From contig CAJURQ010000004.1 of assembly GCA_910588955.1 (NCBI GenBank), forward strand, positions 1 through 64,000: a stretch of 64,000 nucleotides of DNA. The letters are read 5' to 3'. A model generated the notes under the pieces. The model searched no databases, was not told the origin of the DNA, and saw nothing but the letters and a program-made list of their open reading frames with translations. Both the position numbers and the translations under genes were made by a program. Shown here in pieces: positions 17,054 to 24,682 of the stretch. How positions within the stretch are numbered: position 1 is the stretch's first letter; every line of letters starts with the position of its first letter. This DNA comes from an uncultured Lachnospiraceae bacterium (GTDB lineage Bacteria > Bacillota > Clostridia > Lachnospirales > Lachnospiraceae).

Positions 17054-18326
17054 GCTTACCAGAAACTGGGGCTTAAAGATCGCCTCCTTTCTCAGCGCGG
17101 CAGTTCTCTGGCTGGTCGTTACGAACATCAACGATCCCGTTATGACCTATCGCGTGACGGATGTGCCGGTCACCATTAAAAACGCGAACCTGATTACTGA
17201 CAGAGGGCAGGTTTACGAGGTGCTCGACGGTACGGATATGATAGATGTGGTGACGATATCTGCGCCCCGTTCGATTATCGATTCCCTTGACAAGAGCAAT
17301 ATCGTGGCGGTAGCGGATATCAACGATCTGACCAGTGTAGATACGGTGGCGATCAAACTTTCCACCAATAAATACAGCGATAAGCTTGACAGCATACGCG
17401 GCAATATCGACAGCGTGCGCCTGAGCATTGAGGAAAAGCTGAGTAAATCCCTCCCTGTGAAATCTATCACCACAGGAGAAGTGCGCGAGGGCTTTATGGT
17501 GGGAAGCGTATCCACGGATCAGAATCTGATCCGCATTTCCGGTCCGAAGTCTGTTATTGCCCGAGTGAGCAAAGCGCAGGCGGAGGTGGATATCTCCGGC
17601 TTCTCAAACAACATCAATACGGATTCCGAAGTGCGCCTTTATGATGAGGACGGAAATGAAATTACCGGGGCGAATATTGAGAAAAGTATTACCAAGGTGC
17701 GGGTCAGCGCAGAGATTCTGGAGCGCAAGACGCTTCCTCTCATGTGTGAAGTGACCGGCACGCCGGAGGAAGGCAGTCAGTTTACGGGAACGGTTACTTT
17801 CAGCAAATCGACGGTTACGGTTGCCGGCAGATCGAAGCTGTTGGAGAATATCGAGGCGATAACGATTCCCGAGGGCGTTCTCGACGTGACCGGCGCGTCG
17901 GAGGATGTGACCGTACTTGTGGATATTACAAAATACCTGCCCGACGGCGTAGTGCTGGCGGAAGATAATTTTGTGGGCAGGGTTGAAGCTACGGCGAAGA
18001 TTGAGGCGGAGCGCGACCACGCCGTGCGGATTCCGGTGGAACAGATTCGCTTTGACGGTCTTCCGGAGAATTTCAGGGCGGTGATCACAGAGCCGGCAAA
18101 CGAGTGCAGTGTTACGTTCAGCGGACTGCTTGCGGTTTTGAACGAGTTGACGGCGGAGGAAGTGACTGCCGTGGTGGATGTGGAAGCATGGATGGCTGAG
18201 GAAGATATGGATGAACTTACCGAGGGCAGCTACTGGATGCCTGTAAACGCCACTGTGGAGGGAAGGAGCCTGAGGCAGAACGGCGTCACGGAAGTGCGTG
18301 TCCATATTATTGAAAACGAAAACTAA
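17043..18326 (+). CDS. cdaR: CdaR regulator of diadenylate cyclase (YbbR domains)
   Basis: 427 residues. An N-terminal signal anchor (IASFLSAAVLWLVVT) precedes several YbbR repeats outside the membrane; the recurring pattern of a proline-containing strand with VTISAPRSIID, IRISGPKSVIARV and VTVAGRSKLLENI marks successive repeats. In Bacillus and Listeria CdaR binds CdaA and modulates its activity. The start overlaps cdaA, and 17 nt separate it from glmM, so the three are one transcription unit. Confidence 0.92.
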   Translation: MKNKLTRNWGLKIASFLSAAVLWLVVTNINDPVMTYRVTDVPVTIKNANLITDRGQVYEVLDGTDMIDVVTISAPRSIIDSLDKSNIVAVADINDLTSVDTVAIKLSTNKYSDKLDSIRGNIDSVRLSIEEKLSKSLPVKSITTGEVREGFMVGSVSTDQNLIRISGPKSVIARVSKAQAEVDISGFSNNINTDSEVRLYDEDGNEITGANIEKSITKVRVSAEILERKTLPLMCEVTGTPEEGSQFTGTVTFSKSTVTVAGRSKLLENIEAITIPEGVLDVTGASEDVTVLVDITKYLPDGVVLAEDNFVGRVEATAKIEAERDHAVRIPVEQIRFDGLPENFRAVITEPANECSVTFSGLLAVLNELTAEEVTAVVDVEAWMAEEDMDELTEGSYWMPVNATVEGRSLRQNGVTEVRVHIIENEN

Positions 18327-18343
18327 AAACTACGGAGGTGCGT

Positions 18344-19693
18344 ATGAGCAGATTATTCGGTACAGATGGAGTCCGCGGGGTTGCGAATGAGGAGCTGTCT
18401 CCGCTTTTGGCGATGCAGCTTGGGCAGGCGGGCGCGTATGTCCTGACAAGGGAGAATGAACATAAGCCGACAATCATGGTGGGCTGTGACACGAGAATAT
18501 CGGGGGATATGTTGGCAAACGCGCTGATGGCGGGCGTATGTTCCGTAGGAGCGAACGCCGTGTATGTGGGCGTAGTTCCCACGCCGGCGGTGGCATATCT
18601 GACGAGAAAGTATAAGGTGGACGCGGGCGTTGTCATTTCCGCTTCCCACAATACCGTGGAATTTAACGGCATTAAATTCTTTGACGGAAACGGCTATAAG
18701 CTTCCCGACGCTCTGGAGGATGAGATTGAGGCGCTGATCAAGAGCGATATGAGAGGCGTGAAATTCCCCACCGGCGCAAGCGTAGGCAAAATCAAGTACC
18801 GCACGGATGCCAGAGAGGAATATATCAACCATGCCATGAAGGCGGTGAACGTGGATCTGCGCGGTCTGAAGATTGTTCTGGACTGTGCGGAGGGCGCGGC
18901 GTTCTACACTTCCGTGGAGACCATGAAAGAACTTGGCGCGGAGGTTGTGGCGATCCACAATAACCCTGACGGCACGAATATCAACGCGAACTGCGGTTCT
19001 ACCCATATGGAGGAACTGCAGGCGAGAGTCGTATACGAAAAGGCGCAGCTAGGTTTGGCATTTGACGGTGACGCTGACAGACTGCTGGCGGTGGATGAGC
19101 TGGGCAATATTGTGGACGGCGACCAGATTATGGCGATTGTCGGCAATCATATGAAAGCGCAGGGAAAACTGAACAAGAATACCATCGTTGCAACCGTTAT
19201 GAGTAATCTGGGCTTCTTCCTGATGGGTGAGAAAAATAAGATTAAGATCGAGCAGACCAAGGTGGGCGACCGCTATGTGCTGGAGCGGATGCGCGAAATC
19301 GGCGCAAGCCTCGGCGGCGAGCAGTCCGGTCATGTGATTTTCCTGGATGAAAATACAACAGGCGACGGTCTTTTAAGCGCGCTTCATCTTTTACAGGTGG
19401 TTGTGGAGACGGGCAAGCCGCTGTCGGAGCTGGCGTCCATCATGGAAGTAATGCCGCAGGCGTTAGTCGGCGCGAAGGTGCCAAACCACAAGAAAGAAAA
19501 ATTTATGGACTATCCCGAGATTGCGGAGGCTATCGCCGCGCTCGACAAAAAGTTTGCGGGTGAGGGTCGTGTATTGATCCGTCCCTCCGGCACAGAGCCG
19601 CTTGTCCGCGTTATGATCGAAGGTAAGGACCAGAAGGTCATCACGCAGGAGGCAAAGAAGCTTGCGGAACTGATACAGAATATTATGCTGTAG
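18344..19693 (+). CDS. glmM: Phosphoglucosamine mutase
   Basis: Interconverts glucosamine-6-phosphate and glucosamine-1-phosphate for UDP-GlcNAc and peptidoglycan synthesis. 449 residues, family length. The N terminus is LFGTDGVRGVAN, the phosphoserine loop is ISASHNTVEFNGIK near residue 100, the metal loop is AFDGDADRLLAVD near 240 and the phosphate-binding loop RPSGTEPLVRVM is near the C terminus. Start at 18344 has GGAGGT upstream. In Bacillus GlmM is also a partner of CdaA, which fits the operon. Confidence 0.97.
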   Translation: MSRLFGTDGVRGVANEELSPLLAMQLGQAGAYVLTRENEHKPTIMVGCDTRISGDMLANALMAGVCSVGANAVYVGVVPTPAVAYLTRKYKVDAGVVISASHNTVEFNGIKFFDGNGYKLPDALEDEIEALIKSDMRGVKFPTGASVGKIKYRTDAREEYINHAMKAVNVDLRGLKIVLDCAEGAAFYTSVETMKELGAEVVAIHNNPDGTNINANCGSTHMEELQARVVYEKAQLGLAFDGDADRLLAVDELGNIVDGDQIMAIVGNHMKAQGKLNKNTIVATVMSNLGFFLMGEKNKIKIEQTKVGDRYVLERMREIGASLGGEQSGHVIFLDENTTGDGLLSALHLLQVVVETGKPLSELASIMEVMPQALVGAKVPNHKKEKFMDYPEIAEAIAALDKKFAGEGRVLIRPSGTEPLVRVMIEGKDQKVITQEAKKLAELIQNIML

Positions 19694-19696
19694 GAC

Positions 19697-19726
19697 TTGA
19701 GATAACGTATATAGGTATGGTATACT
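19697..19726 (+). promoter_or_regulatory. Promoter of the HPr-like gene
   Basis: TTGAGA at 19697-19702 and TATACT at 19721-19726 are 18 nt apart. It lies right after the glmM stop and 31 nt before the HPr-like start. Confidence 0.7.
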
Positions 19727-19757
19727 CATAGTATCATGTAAGAAAGAGGAAAAGGCA

Positions 19758-20021
19758 ATGGTAAGTCAGAAGGTAGTCATCAAAAACCCGACAGGGCTAC
19801 ATCTAAGACCGGCAGGCATCCTATGTAAGGAAGCGATGCAGTTTAAATCTCTGATAACCTTTACATTTCGTGAAAATACAGCGAATGCCAAGAGTGTCCT
19901 GAGCGTGCTTGGGGCATGTGTCAAGTGTGGCGATGAAATCGAGTTTGTGTGTGACGGTGAAGATGAGGAGGAAGCGCTCAAGGCTTTGGTTGATGCCATT
20001 GAGAGCGGTCTTGGAGAATAA
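19758..20021 (+). CDS. HPr family phosphocarrier protein
   Basis: 87 residues with the HPr fold. The phosphorylatable histidine is in NPTGLHLRPAG (residue 15), and the regulatory serine region is NAKSVLSVLG, where the Ser-46 equivalent follows NAK. Either a PTS HPr or the catabolite-regulation Crh type, but Crh lacks His-15, so HPr is favoured. No enzyme I or permease is nearby, which is common for housekeeping HPr. It has its own promoter and a strong hairpin after the stop. Confidence 0.9.
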   Translation: MVSQKVVIKNPTGLHLRPAGILCKEAMQFKSLITFTFRENTANAKSVLSVLGACVKCGDEIEFVCDGEDEEEALKALVDAIESGLGE

Positions 20022-20033
20022 TGTCACGTTCGG

Positions 20034-20065
20034 ACGAACCCGCTGTATTTATGCAGCGGGTTCGT
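20034..20065 (+). terminator. Strong hairpin after the HPr-like gene
   Basis: ACGAACCCGCTG (20034-20045) pairs perfectly with CAGCGGGTTCGT (20054-20065) over 12 bp. A T tract is lacking (TAACGTTAT follows), so it may be a partial terminator or a mRNA stabiliser between the HPr-like gene and leuA. Confidence 0.55.
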
Positions 20066-20088
20066 AACGTTATAAAGGAGGAGCAGTC

Positions 20089-21774
20089 ATGTTAAATTAT
20101 AAGAGGTATCGCAGAAACCCGGTGGTGGATTACCCGGAAAGAGAGTGGGTGAACAAACAAATCGAGAAGGCGCCCGTCTGGTGCAGCGTGGATCTGCGCG
20201 ACGGCAATCAGGCGCTGATCGATCCCATGGTCGTGTCCGAGAAAATAGAGTTTTTCAACTATCTGATTAAACTCGGCTTTAAGGAAATTGAGATCGGTTT
20301 CCCGGCGGCAAGCCAGATCGAATATGATTTCCTGCGCCAGCTTGTGGACAGAAAATTGATTCCCGACGACGTGGTCGTGCAGGTCCTGACCCAGTGCCGA
20401 GAGGAGCTTGTGGAGCGCACCTTTGAATCCATCGAGGGCTGTAAGCAGGCGATCGTGCACATTTACAATTCCACCTCCACCCTGCAGCGGGATGTGGTAT
20501 TCAACATGAGCCGCGAGGAGATCATCAATATCGCCGTGGAGGGCGTAAAGATGGTGAAACGTCATGCGGCAAAGTTCCCCGGCAAGGTGATTCTGGAGTA
20601 TTCGCCCGAGAGCTTTACCGGCACAGAATTGGATTATGCGCTGGAAGTCTGCAACGCGGTACAGAGGGAATGGGGACCGACAAAGGAAAATCCCATGATT
20701 ATCAATCTTCCCTCCACGGTGGAAATGACAACGCCTAATGTCTTTGCGGACAGAATCGAGTGGATGAACAAACATCTGGAAAACAGGGAAGCCATTATTC
20801 TGAGTATACATCCTCACAATGACAGAGGAACCGGCGTGGCGACGGCGGAACTTGCGCTGCTGGCGGGCGCGGAGCGCGTGGAAGGCACCCTCTTCGGAAA
20901 CGGCGAGCGCACCGGAAACGTGGATATTTTAAATATTGCCTACAACATGTTCTCGCAGGGCATCGACCCTGAGCTCGCCATCGAGCATGTGAACGAGAGC
21001 ATTGAGATTTATGAGAGATGCTGCAAGATTCCTGTGCATCCCAGACACCCTTACGCGGGCAAACTCGTGTTTACCGCCTTTTCCGGCTCCCATCAGGACG
21101 CCATCAACAAGGGCGTGAAGGCGATGAAGGAGCGCGGCGGCGAATATTGGGAGGTGCCCTATCTGCCCATTGATCCCGCGGATATCGGCAGGGAGTACGA
21201 GCCCATCGTGCGCATCAATTCCCAGTCCGGCAAGGGCGGCGTCGCGTTTATCATGGACACCTATTTCGGCTTCAAACTGCCTAAGGGAATGCATCGGGAG
21301 TTTGCCAATGTCATTCAGGCAATCTCAGAAAAACAGGGCGAGGTCAGCCCCGACCAGATCATGGAAAGCTTCCGGCAGGAGTATCTGATGAAGAAAGAGC
21401 CGATTCATTTCAGAAGGCTGCGAGTGGATGATCTGAGTGAGGAGACAGAGTCCGAATTTGATACGAAGGTAACTGTCGTTTACACCGACAACGGCGAGGA
21501 AAAACGCTTCGAGGCGGTGGGTAACGGTCCTATCGACGCGGTGAAGCGTGGACTGCAGGAAGAGCTGGATGTCAGCATCAAGATTCTCGATTACGAGGAG
21601 CACGCGCTCCAGAGCGGATCCAATTCCCAGGCGGCGGCATATATCCATCTGCTGGATGCCGAGAGCGGCAGCGTGACCTACGGCGTGGGCGTCAGCTCCA
21701 ATATCACGAGGGCGTCCGTGCGGGCGATTTTCTCGGCGGTAAACAGATTGGGACTGGGGGAGCATACAAAGTAA
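20089..21774 (+). CDS. leuA: 2-isopropylmalate synthase
   Basis: First step of leucine synthesis: acetyl-CoA plus 2-oxoisovalerate to 2-isopropylmalate. 561 residues, matching the longer LeuA type with a C-terminal regulatory domain. The TIM-barrel start has WCSVDLRDGNQALIDPM, the metal-binding HxH is in SIHPHNDRGTGVATAE, and the FGNGERTGNVD segment follows. The C-terminal domain (about 425-560) should bind leucine for feedback inhibition. It stands alone, without leuBCD and without a T-box or other leader, behind a GGAGGAG site. Confidence 0.95.
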   Translation: MLNYKRYRRNPVVDYPEREWVNKQIEKAPVWCSVDLRDGNQALIDPMVVSEKIEFFNYLIKLGFKEIEIGFPAASQIEYDFLRQLVDRKLIPDDVVVQVLTQCREELVERTFESIEGCKQAIVHIYNSTSTLQRDVVFNMSREEIINIAVEGVKMVKRHAAKFPGKVILEYSPESFTGTELDYALEVCNAVQREWGPTKENPMIINLPSTVEMTTPNVFADRIEWMNKHLENREAIILSIHPHNDRGTGVATAELALLAGAERVEGTLFGNGERTGNVDILNIAYNMFSQGIDPELAIEHVNESIEIYERCCKIPVHPRHPYAGKLVFTAFSGSHQDAINKGVKAMKERGGEYWEVPYLPIDPADIGREYEPIVRINSQSGKGGVAFIMDTYFGFKLPKGMHREFANVIQAISEKQGEVSPDQIMESFRQEYLMKKEPIHFRRLRVDDLSEETESEFDTKVTVVYTDNGEEKRFEAVGNGPIDAVKRGLQEELDVSIKILDYEEHALQSGSNSQAAAYIHLLDAESGSVTYGVGVSSNITRASVRAIFSAVNRLGLGEHTK

Positions 21775-21861
21775 ACGTAATTTTACTTAGAGTAATCATA
21801 GCAGACGGTAAGCGGTTTACCTTTCGCCAAAATGAGTACATTAGGAATATGATTTTGCCCG

Positions 21862-21995
21862 CACCATGCACTTGCTGCATGGTGTCGGAGCCGGCGCCAA
21901 AATGCCTGTTTTTGGCATTTTGTGTGCATCATTGTTACAATTCACACCTAACAACTGTAAATGAATACAAAACCAATATAGGGTGTGAATTGTAA
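21862..21995 (+). repeat. Cluster of three inverted repeats upstream of the small membrane peptide
   Basis: (1) CACCATGCA at 21862-21870 and TGCATGGTG at 21876-21884 around a CTTGC loop. (2) CAAAATGCC (about 21897-21905) and GGCATTTTG (about 21914-21922). (3) TTACAATTCACACC (21935-21948) and GGTGTGAATTGTAA (21982-21995), 14 bp perfect with a 33-nt spacer. The last arm ends 27 nt ahead of the toxin-like peptide's ribosome site, so it may act as a 5' leader structure or a protein-binding site. The flanking bases 21775-21860 show nothing else. Confidence 0.6.
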
Positions 21996-22032
21996 TCGTT
22001 TTGAGAACTTCCGGTATTTTGGAGGTGATACA

Positions 22033-22206
22033 ATGGAAAATTCACGAAAGGTAAAGGATATGATGATAGAAACGATCGTTGGGATTGTGGGTATTGTAGT
22101 GACAGTTGTAAGTATTATCGTCACGATCATCAGTATCATACAATCCCACAGGATACATAAACATCAAAAAGCAACCGCCCCCACCAAGGTTAGTTGCTTT
22201 TTTTGA
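22033..22206 (+). CDS. Small single-helix membrane peptide, candidate type I toxin
   Basis: 57 residues starting at ATG 22033 behind an excellent GGAGGTGA site. A short polar N terminus (MENSRKVKDMM) is followed by one long Ile/Val-rich helix (about 12-37) and then a basic tail (SHRIHKHQK). The last codons and stop lie inside the terminator hairpin. This design, with an overlapping antisense RNA on the other strand, is that of type I toxins such as TxpA/BsrG or Fst. No exact family match is claimed from sequence alone. Confidence 0.65.
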   Translation: MENSRKVKDMMIETIVGIVGIVVTVVSIIVTIISIIQSHRIHKHQKATAPTKVSCFF

Positions 22207-22255
22207 TATGTAACAAAAACCGAGGTGAACCGTTTGCTTAAGGGTAACACCTTTA
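22166..22255 (-). ncRNA. Candidate antisense antitoxin RNA
   Basis: A consensus minus-strand promoter (TTGACA, 17 nt, TATTAT) drives toward the toxin-like gene, giving an RNA of about 90 nt that ends at the shared bidirectional terminator (stem GCAAC/GTTGC, 22171-22197, T tracts on both sides). It would overlap the 3' end of the peptide mRNA. It has a stem AGGTG..ACC / GGT..CACCT and carries UCACCUC, complementary to the GAGGTGA ribosome site of the peptide. The exact start is inferred from the promoter. Confidence 0.6.
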
Positions 22256-22260
22256 AAATT

Positions 22261-22289
22261 ATAATATCGTAAGTCATATATCATGTCAA
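22261..22289 (-). promoter_or_regulatory. Promoter of the candidate antitoxin RNA
   Basis: On the minus strand, TTGACA (22289-22284) and TATTAT (22266-22261) are separated by 17 nt. This is one of the best promoter matches in the window, and no minus-strand gene lies downstream except the short RNA. Confidence 0.75.
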
Positions 22290-22370
22290 CTGTTTTTAAA
22301 CAAAAATATCACAATTAAATAGTATAGTTAACAAAATAACAAAATATTTCGGTGAGAGGGAGGTATTCTT

Positions 22371-23087
22371 ATGGGGCAGATTGAACAATTGAGACAGTGG
22401 GTAAATGAATCAGACAATATCGTCTTTTTTGGCGGCGCGGGGGTGTCCACGGAGAGCGGCATCCCGGATTTCCGGAGCGTGGACGGTCTCTATAACCAGC
22501 AGTACGACTATCCGCCGGAAACCATACTCAGCCACACCTTCTACAGGAGAAACACCGAAGAATTTTATCGCTTTTACCGCAATAAGATGCTCTGCCTTGA
22601 CGCGAAGCCCAATGCCGCCCACTTAAAGCTGGCGCAGTGGGAACAGGAAGAAAAGCTGAAGGCGGTGGTGACCCAGAATATCGACGGACTGCATCAGGCA
22701 GCGGGCAGCAAGAAAGTGTACGAGCTTCACGGCTCTGTCCTGCGCAATTTCTGTGAGAGCTGTCATAAGTTCTATGATGTGAATTATATTGCCAACTCCG
22801 AGGGCGTGCCGAAATGCACCTGTGGCGGTGACATTAAGCCGGACGTGGTGCTCTACGAGGAAGGGCTGGATCAGAGCACGCTTACGGGTGCGATCCGTGC
22901 CATCAGCGAAGCGGACGTGCTCATTGTAGGAGGCACTTCCCTTGCCGTTTATCCGGCGGCTGGGCTTCTTGACTATTACAATGGGAATAAGCTTGTGCTC
23001 GTCAATAAGACCCCTACCGCAAGGGACGGGATCGCGGATCTCGTGGTGCAGGGGAGCATCGGGGAGATATTCTCGCAGTTGGATTAA
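22371..23087 (+). CDS. cobB: NAD-dependent protein deacylase, sirtuin (CobB/Sir2 family)
   Basis: 238 residues. The NAD-binding FFGGAGVSTESGIPDFRS motif is at about 19-36, TQNIDGLHQAAG near 101, and the catalytic histidine is in ELHGSVLRNF. The zinc cysteines are CESC and CTCGG. GGTSLAVYPAAGL marks the second part of the NAD fold. It removes acyl groups from lysines using NAD. The AT-rich upstream region (22290-22370) holds AGTATAGT as a possible -10. It precedes DUF951. Confidence 0.93.
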   Translation: MGQIEQLRQWVNESDNIVFFGGAGVSTESGIPDFRSVDGLYNQQYDYPPETILSHTFYRRNTEEFYRFYRNKMLCLDAKPNAAHLKLAQWEQEEKLKAVVTQNIDGLHQAAGSKKVYELHGSVLRNFCESCHKFYDVNYIANSEGVPKCTCGGDIKPDVVLYEEGLDQSTLTGAIRAISEADVLIVGGTSLAVYPAAGLLDYYNGNKLVLVNKTPTARDGIADLVVQGSIGEIFSQLD

Positions 23088-23110
23088 TTGGCGGTTTTGA
23101 AGGAGCGGTT

Positions 23111-23290
23111 ATGGACATTCAGGTAGGCGATATTTTAAAAATGAAAAAACAGCACCCCTGCGGCTCTTCGGAGTGGGAAGTGCTGCGGATCGGCGCGGAC
23201 TTCCGCCTGAAATGCGCGGGCTGCGGGCATCAGATTATGATTCCGCGGGTGAAGGCGGAGAAGAATGTGCGGAATGTTCTTAGAAAGTAA
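23111..23290 (+). CDS. DUF951 family small protein
   Basis: 59 residues reading MDIQVGDILKMKKQHPCGSS and continuing with EWEVLRIGADFRLKCAGCGH, then MIPRVKAEKNVRNVLRK. The HPCGSxxW and CxGC motifs are typical of DUF951, a small possibly zinc- or nucleic-acid-binding protein that is very often encoded just before rpsF in Firmicutes, as here. Function is unknown. It starts 21 nt after the sirtuin stop with AAGGAGCGG as ribosome site. Confidence 0.85.
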   Translation: MDIQVGDILKMKKQHPCGSSEWEVLRIGADFRLKCAGCGHQIMIPRVKAEKNVRNVLRK

Positions 23291-23315
23291 ATCCGGAATT
23301 ATTCCCGAAAACTCC

Positions 23316-23344
23316 TTGCACATTTCCAAATACTGTGTTATTAT
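23316..23344 (+). promoter_or_regulatory. Promoter for the rpsF-ssb-rpsR operon
   Basis: TTGCAC (23316-23321), a 17-nt spacer and TATTAT (23339-23344). The leader is about 85 nt long. Confidence 0.7.
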
Positions 23345-23388
23345 AAGTACCCGTGATATACTAAATTGGCGTAAAGCCACACATCCTT

Positions 23389-23409
23389 GCTCCTTATAAA
23401 AAGAGGGGC
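23389..23409 (+). promoter_or_regulatory. Leader hairpin before rpsF, possible S6:S18 autoregulatory site
   Basis: GCTCCTT (23389-23395) pairs with GAGGGGC (23403-23409) with G-U pairs, immediately ahead of the AAAAGGAGG ribosome site of rpsF. rpsF leaders in many bacteria bind the S6:S18 complex; the exact consensus was not confirmed here. Confidence 0.4.
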
Positions 23410-23435
23410 CAGAGACCAAAAGGAGGTAGAGAAGC

Positions 23436-23726
23436 ATGAACAAGTATGAGTTAGCCGTTGTTGTCACTGCTAAGATTGAAGATGACGAACGTGCCGCTAC
23501 GCTGGAGAAGGTGAAAGCTCTGGTAGAGCGGTTCGGCGGAAAGATCACAGAAGTAGACGACTGGGGTAAGAAGAGGCTCGCGTACGAAGTACAGAAGATG
23601 AAAGAGGCTTTTTATTACTTTATCCGCTTTGAAGCTGAGAGCACGGCTCCCGGCGAGATTGAGAGCCGCATCCGCATCATGGATAACGTCATCAGATACC
23701 TGTGCGTCAGACAAGACGAGAAATAG
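23436..23726 (+). CDS. rpsF: 30S ribosomal protein S6
   Basis: 96 residues, family length, starting MNKYELAVVVTAKIEDDERA and containing GKKRLAYEVQKMKEAFYYFI, which corresponds to the conserved KRRLAYPI-type S6 segment. It sits on the small subunit platform next to S18. First gene of the conserved rpsF-ssb-rpsR operon, with a very strong AAAAGGAGG site. Confidence 0.96.
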   Translation: MNKYELAVVVTAKIEDDERAATLEKVKALVERFGGKITEVDDWGKKRLAYEVQKMKEAFYYFIRFEAESTAPGEIESRIRIMDNVIRYLCVRQDEK

Positions 23727-23741
23727 AAAGAGGTATTCTAT

Positions 23742-24188
23742 ATGAATAAAGTGATACTGATGGGACGTTTGACAAGAGACCCCGAGGTGAGATATTCTCA
23801 GGGTGAAAACGCGACGGCGGTTGCCAGATATACGCTGGCGGTTGACCGCAGATTTAATCGAAATAACGATGAACAGACGGCAGATTTTATAAACTGTGTC
23901 GCTTTTGGGAGATCGGGCGAGTTTGCCGAGAAGTATCTCCACAAGGGCACGAAGATCGCGATCACGGGACGCATCCAGACAGGAAGTTACACGAATAAGG
24001 ATGGCGTCCGGGTGTACACCACAGACGTAGTGGTGGAGGATCAGGAGTTTGCGGAGAGCAAGAACGCTTCCCAGCAGGCAGGCGGTGATTATGCGCCAGC
24101 AGGCAGGACAGAGTCCGCACCGATGGCGGCGGGGGATGGCTTTATGAACATTCCCGACGGAATCGACGAGGAACTGCCGTTCAACTAA
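23742..24188 (+). CDS. ssb: Single-stranded DNA-binding protein
   Basis: 148 residues. The N-terminal OB fold begins MNKVILMGRLTRDPEVRY and includes FINCVAFGRSGEFAEKYLHKG; the linker is Gly/Ala-rich and the acidic tail ends DGIDEELPFN, the standard C-terminal hook for repair and replication partners. Located between rpsF and rpsR as in most Firmicutes. Confidence 0.96.
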   Translation: MNKVILMGRLTRDPEVRYSQGENATAVARYTLAVDRRFNRNNDEQTADFINCVAFGRSGEFAEKYLHKGTKIAITGRIQTGSYTNKDGVRVYTTDVVVEDQEFAESKNASQQAGGDYAPAGRTESAPMAAGDGFMNIPDGIDEELPFN

Positions 24189-24222
24189 GAAGGCGCTTAG
24201 TGCGCGGGATTGGAGGTTTACT

Positions 24223-24483
24223 ATGGCATTTAATAAATCAGACAGACCGGATTTCCCCAGGAAAAAGGGGGGAATGCGCAGAAGAAAGAAAGTCTGCGTA
24301 TTCTGCGGTAAGGATAATGTAATCGACTACAAGGACAGCAACAAGCTGCGCAGATACATTTCCGAGAGAGGTAAGATTCTTCCCAGAAGAATTACCGGAA
24401 ACTGCGCAAAGCACCAGAGAGCGCTTACGGTAGCGATCAAGCGTGCAAGACATCTGGCTTTGATGCCCTACGTTCAGGACTAA
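24223..24483 (+). CDS. rpsR: 30S ribosomal protein S18
   Basis: 86 residues, with the S18 core DYKDSNKLRRYISERGKILPRR and TGNCAKHQRALTVAIKRARH. An N-terminal CVFCG pair plus the later Cys and His suggest the zinc-binding form. Last gene of the operon; a terminator follows 20 nt after the stop. Confidence 0.96.
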   Translation: MAFNKSDRPDFPRKKGGMRRRKKVCVFCGKDNVIDYKDSNKLRRYISERGKILPRRITGNCAKHQRALTVAIKRARHLALMPYVQD

Positions 24484-24502
24484 GCATGATATGAAAAATA
24501 CG

Positions 24503-24533
24503 GAAACCGGATGCCCGAGGGTATCCGGTTTTC
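24503..24533 (+). terminator. Terminator of the rpsF-ssb-rpsR operon
   Basis: GAAACCGGAT (24503-24512) pairs with ATCCGGTTTT (24523-24532), with CCC/GGG extending the stem. It ends in TTTTC. Confidence 0.8.
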
Positions 24534-24682
24534 TGCGCGCATAAGCAGGGGTGGAGGGGCACATGCCCACATTATGTCACTTAACCGCGAAAAAACTCTA
24601 TATATAGATGTGGCGGTATTTGGCAAAAAATGCTATACTAACGTGAGAAGAACTTCTAATCACTCATTTTAAGAGGAATAAA

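Noticed and set aside
20022..20088. T-box or leader peptide for leuA
   Set aside because: Only 67 bases lie between the HPr-like gene and leuA, and no T-box motif or leucine-rich short frame is present.
22321..22370. Possible insertion-site footprint in the AT-rich stretch before the sirtuin gene
   Set aside because: No terminal inverted repeats, target duplication or transposase remnants were found.
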